Shown in pieces: positions 1 to 5,096 of a stretch of DNA of 5,096 nt (within the stretch, counting starts at the first letter, position 1; every line of letters begins with the position of its first letter). The notes beneath the pieces are model-generated. The model was not told the origin of the DNA. It saw nothing but the letters and a program-made list of their open reading frames with translations, and made no database searches. The position numbers and the translations under genes are program-made. This stretch comes from Chloroflexota bacterium (GTDB lineage: Bacteria > Chloroflexota > Anaerolineae > Aggregatilineales > Phototrophicaceae), in NCBI GenBank assembly GCA_026706395.1, contig JAPOYU010000023.1, positions 1 to 5,096 on the forward strand, in the 5' to 3' direction.

Positions 1-598
1 CCTACAACAGCGCCGACGCTAACTCTGGAACTGAAGGCGACGCGCATTGGTCCAACGGCGACTGTGGCGCTCGAAGACGTGACCGCGCTGCCGACAGCGA
101 CGGCGACGATTGCGCCGACCCAAACACCGCTGCCGAAGCCTGCGAGTCCAACCGCGACCGAAACCGAAGCGCCTGTCGTATCGCCCCTCATCCCTGCTAC
201 AGACCTGCCTGCTCCGCGCGAAACCGAGGTTGCGCCTAGCCCGGAACCTACAACAGCGCCGACACTAACTCTGGAGCTGACGGCGACGCTCATTAGCCCA
301 ACGGCGACTGTAGCGCTCGAAGACGTGACCGCGCTGCCGACAGCGACCGCGACGATTGTGCTGACCCAAACACCGCTGCCGAAGCCTGCGAGTCCAACCG
401 CGACCGAAATCGAAGCGTCTGTCGTACCGACCCTCATTCCTGCGACAGACCTGCCCGCTCCGCGCGAAACCGAAGTTGCGCCTAGCCCGGAACCTACAAC
501 AGCGCCGACACTAACTCTGGAACTGAAGGCGACGTTCATTAGCCCAACGGCGACTGTGGCACTAGAAGACGTGACCGCGCTGCCGACAGTGACCGCGA
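1..598 (+). repeat. 82-residue (246-bp) coding tandem repeat, 2.4 visible copies
   Basis: Units begin at 1, 247 and 493, each opening with cctacaacagcgccgac. The first two are full length, differ at about 18 of 246 positions (roughly 93% identical), and encode PTTAPTLTLEL...ALEDVTALPTATAT...RETEVAPSPE. The third matches for about 106 bases and then diverges within the PTVTATHRPT stretch. The period is a multiple of three, so the frame is kept. The array runs off the left edge, so its full copy number is unknown. It lies wholly inside the large Thr/Pro-rich gene. Confidence 0.95.
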
Positions 599-3006
599 CC
601 CACCGACCAACGCAGGTCATACGTGGAAAAACCGAGATCGCTCGCGAAACACCTGCCGAGTCTGTTGCAACTGAAAGTCCAACTGCACGAGCGACTGCAA
701 CAACAGGAACGCCGACACTTGTAGCGACTCTGACGGCGACGAGCACACTTATGGACGTGTCAACCGACTACATCGTCCGGGTGGTTGAGCCTCTATCTTC
801 GCGGTACCAGTTTCTGGTTCATCGAAATGAGCGAACAGTTCGCCGCATTCCGCTTCCATCGACGCAGCCGGTTACTCCGCCGAAGCTTCAAGCTACAGAG
901 ACGAGTTTGCCGCCCACCGCTACGCCTGTAGACGCGACCAGCACGATTCCAGCTGTCACACAAACGATGGAGCCGACGGCCACGAATACACCGGAAGACA
1001 GGGCTGTAACCGCTGTACCCACCGCGACAGATTCGCCGACGGCGACGGCAACGCTTGAGATCACGCCCGCCCTGACCTTGGTCATCGCCGTTCGCGTAAC
1101 CCAACCTACGGGAACTCTGCTTGAGACGACCACCGTCAAGCCTAGTCCGGTGGCTCCCGATGCTTCCCTTGCGCCGACACGAACATCGACGCCGTCTCGC
1201 ACATCGCTGCCTCACGGCACAGCCACGTTGATCGACGAGACTGATGGTCCGGTAGAAACGGCGACCGCGCTGCCCACCGACGATATGCCCGCTGACGAGG
1301 GGCCCGTCAGCGCCCGTACCGTGACGGCGCCTGCGGCGACCGTCGCTGCGGACGGCAGGCCGATACCGACTACGACGCCCGTCGAACGGGTCACTGAGAC
1401 GCCGGGCCCGCCCGATACAGGCGAGCCGATTGCGCCTCTTTCCACTGGCGCGCCGACGCCGACGCGGGCAGGTACTGCCGAATTGGATCGCAAGCCAGCG
1501 CCCAGCGCTAGCATCACCGCAACCGTCGCCGCCACTGCCGTCGGGGCTGTGCGCGATCAAATGACAGATACCGCCACGTCAATACCAAGCGCTGCTGCAA
1601 TGTCAGGTGTTATCGCCAGCCCTCCTCCCGACACGCCTGAGACCACTCTGCCGCTGATGACGCTAGTCGTCACTGCAACGCTCGCGCCGGTCGACGTGAC
1701 TGCAACTGCAAGTGCCAGTCCCACGCCAAGTACGCCTGAGACCGTTATGCCTCTTGTGGCCCCGGTCATCACTGCAACGCCCGCGCCGACCGGCGTGACT
1801 GCAACTGCAAGTGCCAGTCCCACGCCAAGTACGCCTGAGACCGTTATGCCTCTTGTGGCCCCGGTCATCACTGCAACGCCCGCGCCGACCGGCGTGACTG
1901 CAACTGCAAGTGCCAGTCCCACGCCAAGTACGCCTGAGACCGTTATGCCTCTTGTGGCCCCAGTCATCACTGCAACGCCCGCGCCGGTCGATGTGACTGC
2001 AACCGCAATCGTCAGTCCCACGCCGGGTATGCCTGAGACCGCTACGCCCTCTGTAACAACAGTGGTTACCGATACGCCTGCGCCCCCTGACGTGACTGCA
2101 ACCGCAATCGCCAGTCCCACGCCAAGTACGCCTGAGACCGTTATGCCTCTTGTGGCGCCAGTCATCACCGATACGCCTGCGCCCACTGACGCGACGCCGA
2201 CCGCGATAGCCAGCCCTGTGCCGGGTACAACTGCGAAAACGCCGGCGTTCGTGACGACGGTCGCCACAGATACCCGCGTGCCTCCAGCAGCGACCGTGAG
2301 CACCGTTGCCGGTCCTCCACCAGAAACCATTGCCCCCGCCACACTGGCAACTGCCACGCCCATTGTCACGGACACGCCTACTGCATTGCCCGACGTGCTG
2401 GCGTACATTATTGCGACGCCCACAGCCTACGGCGCGACAGAAGCAGATGCTCAGCCGACTTGCCGGGTTCGTGCCGACTGGCGCCCCTACGAGGTACAAT
2501 TGGGCGACACGCTGCTTGCGCTGGCTTTGGCAGTCGATACCGAATTGGTCGAATTGCGCGATGGCAATTGCTTGAGCCCGGTTAGCGGCATTCTGGCGGG
2601 CGACATCATCTATGTGCCGAGATTGCCGGACCCGCCACTGACTGTCCCGGATCCAGTATTCCCGCCGCCCGAACAAGAATACCAGCGTTCCGGCTGCATT
2701 TCGCCAAAGGCACAGATGATAAGACCTGCGCCAGGGTCAAAACTCAGCGGGATTTTCGAAGTCAGCGGACGCGTCATTTTACCCGAGCAGGGAAGCTACG
2801 AAATCTCAGTGATGCCCGCCTGGTCAGATAGATTTCATAAACTGCTGGAAGTAGACACGACCGACGCGAACAATGTCATCGGATTGGTCAATACCGAGAT
2901 ATTTGGTCCCGGCTTGCATCGTCTTCGGCTCGAGCTGATCGATCGTGATGGCGCGCCTGTTGTGGGCAGCGTCTGCGATATTCCAGTTATCTTCCAAGCG
3001 CCTTAG
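1..3006 (+). CDS. Giant Thr/Pro/Ala-rich repeat protein with C-terminal LysM and Ig-like domains (5' partial)
   Basis: Probably an exported, cell-wall-associated protein whose long mucin-like stalk projects a C-terminal wall-binding module. The frame is open from base 1 to the TAG at 3004-3006 (1001 visible residues), so the true start and any signal peptide lie upstream. The GTG at 64 is not a start: it sits inside an 82-residue repeat and the matching codons at 310 and 556 also encode Val. Visible residues 1-820 are Thr/Pro/Ala/Val-rich low complexity with two tandem arrays. Residues about 830-874 (2488-2622) form a LysM domain, with a YEVQLGDTL start and an IIYVPR end. Residues about 899-1000 look like an Ig-like beta-sandwich. 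The four Cys codons I find (2461, 2569, 2695, 2974) all lie in this C-terminal part, suggesting two disulfides. LysM binds N-acetylglucosamine-containing glycans such as peptidoglycan. The LCP gene follows 47 bases downstream. Reading frame and LysM are secure; the Ig-like call and the role are inferred. Confidence 0.9.
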   Translation, partial: PTTAPTLTLELKATRIGPTATVALEDVTALPTATATIAPTQTPLPKPASPTATETEAPVVSPLIPATDLPAPRETEVAPSPEPTTAPTLTLELTATLISPTATVALEDVTALPTATATIVLTQTPLPKPASPTATEIEASVVPTLIPATDLPAPRETEVAPSPEPTTAPTLTLELKATFISPTATVALEDVTALPTVTATHRPTQVIRGKTEIARETPAESVATESPTARATATTGTPTLVATLTATSTLMDVSTDYIVRVVEPLSSRYQFLVHRNERTVRRIPLPSTQPVTPPKLQATETSLPPTATPVDATSTIPAVTQTMEPTATNTPEDRAVTAVPTATDSPTATATLEITPALTLVIAVRVTQPTGTLLETTTVKPSPVAPDASLAPTRTSTPSRTSLPHGTATLIDETDGPVETATALPTDDMPADEGPVSARTVTAPAATVAADGRPIPTTTPVERVTETPGPPDTGEPIAPLSTGAPTPTRAGTAELDRKPAPSASITATVAATAVGAVRDQMTDTATSIPSAAAMSGVIASPPPDTPETTLPLMTLVVTATLAPVDVTATASASPTPSTPETVMPLVAPVITATPAPTGVTATASASPTPSTPETVMPLVAPVITATPAPTGVTATASASPTPSTPETVMPLVAPVITATPAPVDVTATAIVSPTPGMPETATPSVTTVVTDTPAPPDVTATAIASPTPSTPETVMPLVAPVITDTPAPTDATPTAIASPVPGTTAKTPAFVTTVATDTRVPPAATVSTVAGPPPETIAPATLATATPIVTDTPTALPDVLAYIIATPTAYGATEADAQPTCRVRADWRPYEVQLGDTLLALALAVDTELVELRDGNCLSPVSGILAGDIIYVPRLPDPPLTVPDPVFPPPEQEYQRSGCISPKAQMIRPAPGSKLSGIFEVSGRVILPEQGSYEISVMPAWSDRFHKLLEVDTTDANNVIGLVNTEIFGPGLHRLRLELIDRDGAPVVGSVCDIPVIFQAP
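1624..2316 (+). repeat. 33-residue (99-bp) coding tandem repeat, seven copies
   Basis: Units begin at 1624, 1723, 1822, 1921, 2020, 2119 and 2218, and a decayed eighth may follow at 2317. The consensus starts TPSTPETVMPLVAPVIT and ends PTGVTATASASP. The copies at 1723-1821 and 1822-1920 read as identical at the nucleotide level, and the identity continues to about base 1961. The outer copies are progressively diverged. The copies at 1921 and 2119 share the PSTPETVMPLVAPVIT form, while 2020 and 2218 share a PG...VTTV form. This suggests a two-unit (198-bp) higher-order pattern. It has no evident sequence relation to the 82-residue array in the same gene. Confidence 0.95.
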
Positions 3007-3037
3007 ACGGACTAGGTCACAGGCTTGCAGAGCTCGC

Positions 3038-3043
3038 AAGGAG
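3038..3043 (+). promoter_or_regulatory. Ribosome binding site deciding the TTG start of the LCP gene
   Basis: AAGGAG lies 10 bases before the TTG at 3054. In that frame a TGA at 3048-3050 blocks any earlier start. The next in-frame candidates (TTG 3111, ATG 3114) would cut through the N-terminal membrane segment and lack a comparable Shine-Dalgarno sequence. The TTG start is therefore the best supported. No separate promoter is apparent in the 47-base gap after the upstream stop codon, which is consistent with co-transcription. Confidence 0.75.
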
Positions 3044-3053
3044 CAATTGAGCG

Positions 3054-4616
3054 TTGATAAGCTTTTTCGTCACAATACTAAATCGCCTTTTCAAGCTGGT
3101 TCTCTTCAGCTTGATGGTTGTACTGTTGATCGCGCTTGCCTGGACCACCCTTCAGTTGGCGTCAATTCCCCGCGGGGGAGATCAGCTACTGGGCACGTTT
3201 GGGGCGCGGCGCGACAGCTACAAACAGACTGCCACGGCCCTCGCCGAAGAAGACGCTACCTCCAGCCTGCGATCAGGGCCGCGCTTTGTCCTGCTCCAAG
3301 ACACCTATAACACCGAGCTACCGGCAGCCACAGCGCAAGCGCAAGCCGACGAGCGTCCCGCCGCGACCGCCGTGCCCGATGACTTCAACCTGCCGAAACT
3401 TCTGGTACCGCTGGACCCGGACGAAGGCAAGTGGCTGGCCGGAACGCGCGTCCCGACCCGTGTGCCGCCGGTTATCCGCGAACACAGGCTCATTAACGTC
3501 ATCATGCTGGGCAGCGACGAAGAACTCAGCGAAGATGGCTTCATAAGAACGGACACGATGATTATTGTCTCGCTCAACGTCGAGACGGGCACGGTGGCCA
3601 TGTTAAGCCTGCCGCGCGACTTGCTTGTCTACATTCCCAGCGGCAGGATGGGACGGCTAAACACTGCCTACGGCTTGGGAGAAAACCTCAGTTGGAATCC
3701 CGCCGGCGGCTTCGGCCTGCTCCGCCAAACGCTGTTTTACAACTTCGGCATCAATGTTCACTACCACGCTCGCGTCAACTTCTCCGGCTTCGAAACCGTT
3801 ATTGATCGCTTGGGCGGCATCAATATCGCTGTTGATTGCGCCTACCGCGACCTCTACCCCGCGCCCGGTGGTGGCTATCGCTGGCGCACCTTGCCGGCTG
3901 GTTATTACAGCTTCGATGGATTCGACGCCCTCTGGTATGCCCGCACGAGGAAGTATACGGACGATTTCGATCGCGGTCGGCGGCATCAGCAGATTCTTCG
4001 CGCCATCTGGCGCAAGGCGCGCCAGCAGGGCCTGCTCGCTACCTTGCCCGGTCTTTGGGCGGAGCTCACCCAGGTCGTCCATACCGATATGCCCTTCGAT
4101 GTGATGCTGCGCCTGCTTCCCTTTGTCATTGACCTCGACCTGGCAAAAGTGGAGAACATGACGCTTAAAAAGAACTTCCACACAACCGAGTGGGTCATGC
4201 CCAGTGGCGCGGAAGTTCAATTGCCCAATGCGAAAGCGGTTGCCGCCCTCATGCAAGACTTTTATCTGCCGCCGCCAGCTAATCAGCTTGCGCTCACCGG
4301 CCCTGCTATCGCTGTCTACAACGCTTCAGGGCAAGACGACCGGGACATCGTCGCTTCGCAGCGGCTCCGCTGGGATGGCTTCAACGCGATCGCCCTCGGT
4401 GATCTGGGGGAAAGCGCGCGTTACCCCTCGAGTCAATTGACCGACTATATCGTGACCGAGAAGGGCAGTCTGACCGGCCGGATTCTGCGGGCCTTGAATA
4501 TGACTGATGAGCAGGTCATACGCGAGGCCCGGGCCGACCGCGAGTATGATTACGAAGTCATCATCGGCAGCGACTACGAGTCCTGCACCTACGGCGTTTT
4601 GCCTCTGGATGACTGA
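3054..4616 (+). CDS. LytR-CpsA-Psr (LCP) family glycopolymer transferase with LytR_C domain
   Basis: A membrane-anchored enzyme of the family that transfers undecaprenyl-phosphate-linked glycopolymers (teichoic acid-like or capsular chains) to cell-wall acceptors on the outer side of the membrane. The 520 residues run in order as follows. A short basic N-terminus (R11, K14) leads into one membrane helix at about 12-34. A linker with Ala/Thr-rich stretches spans about 55-140. The LCP catalytic domain spans about 146-325, and a LytR_C domain spans about 416-510, opening AIAVYNASG and closing YEVIIGSDYESC. LCP signatures seen are R165-T-D167, S185-L-P-R-D189, N203, the FETVIDRLGGI block (246-256), and ALWYARTR (292-299) followed by D304, D306, R307 and R310-H-Q-Q313. 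These cover the conserved Arg/Asp residues that bind the pyrophosphate-lipid substrate and metal. It is complete, TTG-started and follows the repeat-protein gene by 47 bases. The family is secure; the polymer and acceptor are unknown. Confidence 0.93.
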   Translation: MISFFVTILNRLFKLVLFSLMVVLLIALAWTTLQLASIPRGGDQLLGTFGARRDSYKQTATALAEEDATSSLRSGPRFVLLQDTYNTELPAATAQAQADERPAATAVPDDFNLPKLLVPLDPDEGKWLAGTRVPTRVPPVIREHRLINVIMLGSDEELSEDGFIRTDTMIIVSLNVETGTVAMLSLPRDLLVYIPSGRMGRLNTAYGLGENLSWNPAGGFGLLRQTLFYNFGINVHYHARVNFSGFETVIDRLGGINIAVDCAYRDLYPAPGGGYRWRTLPAGYYSFDGFDALWYARTRKYTDDFDRGRRHQQILRAIWRKARQQGLLATLPGLWAELTQVVHTDMPFDVMLRLLPFVIDLDLAKVENMTLKKNFHTTEWVMPSGAEVQLPNAKAVAALMQDFYLPPPANQLALTGPAIAVYNASGQDDRDIVASQRLRWDGFNAIALGDLGESARYPSSQLTDYIVTEKGSLTGRILRALNMTDEQVIREARADREYDYEVIIGSDYESCTYGVLPLDD

Positions 4617-4664
4617 GGTCGCGTCAGGAGCGGCTTCTCGCGCACCCTTGCCGTCATCGGCGAG
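4617..4664 (+). terminator. Tandem hairpins directly after the LCP stop codon, possible terminator
   Basis: The first hairpin is 4617-4646. GGT/ACC, CGCG/CGCG and AGGAG/CTTCT form about 12 pairs around a CGG loop, with a 2-base bulge at 4624-4625, a 1-base bulge at 4643 and one G-T wobble. The second is 4647-4664: CTTGCCG pairs with CGGCGAG around a TCAT loop with one wobble. No T-run follows immediately; the first T-rich stretch starts near 4683. It could be a weak or factor-assisted terminator, or a structure that protects the mRNA 3' end. The structures are read by eye, with no folding energy calculated. Confidence 0.4.
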
Positions 4665-4680
4665 CGAATGACATTATCGA

Positions 4681-4704
4681 AATTTTCTTCGCAATTTTCT
4701 AGCC
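4681..4704 (+). repeat. Short tandem repeat, 12-base unit, two copies
   Basis: AATTTTCTTCGC at 4681-4692 is followed directly by AATTTTCTAGCC at 4693-4704. The first eight bases are identical and the spacing is 12. It lies in the pyrimidine-rich stretch after the hairpins. It could be a chance duplication or part of a regulatory or bent-DNA region; there is no further evidence of function. Confidence 0.45.
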
Positions 4705-4720
4705 AAATGCAAGCCAGCTT

Positions 4721-4758
4721 CTGTCCTTTACTGTCAAGTTCCTGTCATTTACCGTCGA
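4721..4758 (+). promoter_or_regulatory. Pho-box-like array of four CTGTC direct repeats
   Basis: CTGTC occurs at 4721, 4731 and 4742, and CCGTC at 4752, giving centre spacings of 10, 11 and 10 bases, about one helical turn each. The central pair, CTGTCAAGTTCCTGTCAT (4731-4748), has the 7+4+7 geometry and both CTGTCA cores of the E. coli PhoB box. Its 4-base spacer is less AT-rich than the consensus. OmpR/PhoB-type response regulators bind head-to-tail repeats like this. No clear -10 element or gene start follows closely on the plus strand, so the controlled transcript is unknown and the site may be fortuitous. Confidence 0.35.
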
Positions 4759-5007
4759 CTTTTCGCGACGCCTTTTCCGCTTGCTTTCGCTGTTTTCGGG
4801 GTGGTTGCGTCGCTGTCGCCGGATATCCGTTTCGGTTGGATCCTGGGTTGCAAGCGCATGGAATTCTTCCGTAAGTTCGCGCCTTTGGCGACCGTAGCAG
4901 AGATTCAGAGGGCGCAGGCGACTAAATGGCCGCGCACTGCGGAAGTTGCATCGTGTGGCAAAACGAGTAGCACATGCGCGATCATCGGCGGTGCTGCCGT
5001 CTTGTAG

Positions 5008-5036
5008 CTGGCAAACATGAGCAAATGTGTTATCAT
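5008..5036 (+). promoter_or_regulatory. Sigma-70-type promoter for the tRNA-Pro gene
   Basis: A -35-like CTGGCA (5008-5013) is followed after 17 bases by a -10-like TATCAT (5031-5036). An extended -10 TG lies at 5028-5029. Transcription would start near 5043, about three bases before the mature tRNA 5' end. The -35 matches the TTGACA consensus at four of six positions and the -10 matches TATAAT at five of six. The spacing and position fit a short-leader stable RNA promoter. Confidence 0.55.
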
Positions 5037-5045
5037 ATGGTTAGG

Positions 5046-5096
5046 CGGGGTATGGCGCAGTCCGGCTAGCGCGCTTGCATGGGGTGTAAGAGGTCC
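5046..5096 (+). tRNA. tRNA-Pro (anticodon GGG), 3' end cut by the window
   Basis: This is a proline tRNA decoding CCC and CCU codons. The acceptor 5' strand CGGGGTA is at 5046-5052, followed by T8 and G9. The D stem is GCGC/GCGC (5055-5058 with 5069-5072) around a 10-base loop containing the invariant GG (5064-5065). The anticodon stem CTTGC/GTAAG (5074-5078 with 5086-5090) holds the loop ATGGGGT. U33 precedes anticodon GGG at 5081-5083, and G37 follows, as expected for proline tRNAs methylated by TrmD. C1 fits the C1-G72 pair typical of bacterial tRNA-Pro. The variable loop AGGTC ends at 5095. The T arm, the acceptor 3' strand (expected TACCCCG) and any encoded CCA lie beyond the edge. Confidence 0.9.

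Larger units (their letters stand above)
4617..5045. other. Intergenic region without a convincing gene
   Basis: This 429-base gap separates the LCP gene from the tRNA. Its first 50 bases form two hairpins. Bases about 4680-4800 are pyrimidine-rich on the plus strand with short T-runs, a change from the coding DNA before them. Two 68-codon frames, at 4668-4874 and 4801-5007, have no ribosome binding site and no recognisable protein features; the first runs through the CTGTC repeats. An internal ATG at 4858 in the second frame also lacks a Shine-Dalgarno sequence. From 4860 to 5007 I see nothing identifiable before the tRNA promoter. Confidence 0.65.

Noticed and set aside
64..66. GTG as the start codon of the large repeat gene
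   Set aside because: The frame is open back to base 1 with the same repeat sequence, and the equivalent positions in repeats 2 and 3 encode Val internally. The gene is 5' truncated by the window.
1..598. CRISPR array or non-coding satellite as an explanation of the repeats
   Set aside because: Units are adjacent with no spacers, have in-frame periods of 246 and 99 bases, and are translated without stops into a protein with a recognisable C-terminal domain.
793..1560. A 255-codon minus-strand frame and two shorter ones nested in the same region
   Set aside because: The Arg/Gly/Ser-rich composition is typical of antisense reading of GC-rich Thr/Pro codons, and they overlap the secure plus-strand gene completely.
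1557..2676. Long minus-strand open frames (288 and 337 codons) antisense to the repeat protein
   Set aside because: They mirror the 99-bp repeats: Thr/Pro/Ala codons rarely give stop codons on the opposite strand, and their 33-residue periodicity is inherited. There are no ribosome binding sites or recognisable domains, and the plus frame is clearly coding through to LysM.
4753..4770. CGTCG/CGACG hairpin followed by CCTTTTCC as an intrinsic terminator
   Set aside because: The stem is only five pairs with an eight-base loop, the T-run is short and interrupted, and it overlaps the CTGTC repeat array. Too weak to call.
4801..5007. Small plus-strand frame of 68 codons (or 50 from the ATG at 4858)
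   Set aside because: No Shine-Dalgarno sequence before either start, no recognisable protein features, and its end runs up to the tRNA promoter. Not supported as a gene from sequence alone.

Overview
The window most likely comes from a member of the Chloroflexota (Chloroflexi; possibly Anaerolineae or a relative). This is inferred from three things. One is a very long secreted-type protein dominated by Thr/Pro/Ala 'TATP'-style linkers. The second is a C-terminal LysM variant of a type I associate with that phylum: Cys-x-x-Arg-x-Asp-Trp before the domain and an Asn-Cys-Leu inside it. The third is an LCP-family (LytR-CpsA-Psr) enzyme carrying its own Ala/Thr-rich linker. The DNA looks GC-rich throughout. 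No taxonomic marker gene is present, so this placement is moderate in confidence.

Layout. Bases 1-3006 are the 3' part of one very large plus-strand gene whose start lies upstream of the window. It encodes at least 1001 residues of Thr/Pro/Ala-rich low-complexity sequence containing two separate in-frame tandem repeat arrays: an 82-residue unit at 1-598 and a 33-residue unit at 1624-2316. It ends in a compact C-terminal module, a LysM domain followed by a probable Ig-like beta-sandwich. After a 47-base gap holding a clear AAGGAG ribosome binding site, a TTG-started gene (3054-4616) encodes a 520-residue membrane-anchored LCP-family glycopolymer transferase with a C-terminal LytR_C domain. Two adjacent hairpins follow its stop codon directly.

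Bases 4617-5045 hold no convincing gene. They contain the hairpins, a short AATTTTCT tandem repeat, and four CTGTC-like direct repeats spaced 10, 11 and 10 bases, resembling a Pho box. At the right edge a promoter with extended -10 precedes a tRNA-Pro gene (anticodon GGG), cut off by the window end at the beginning of its T arm.

How the parts may work together. The two protein genes look co-transcribed and both products should act outside the membrane at the cell wall. LCP enzymes move lipid-linked glycopolymers onto the wall, and in Actinomyces oris an LCP enzyme (LcpA) glycosylates a surface protein (GspA). A mucin-like Thr-rich wall-binding protein encoded directly before an LCP enzyme therefore suggests an enzyme/substrate pair. 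That is the most interesting hypothesis here, and it is inference from context.
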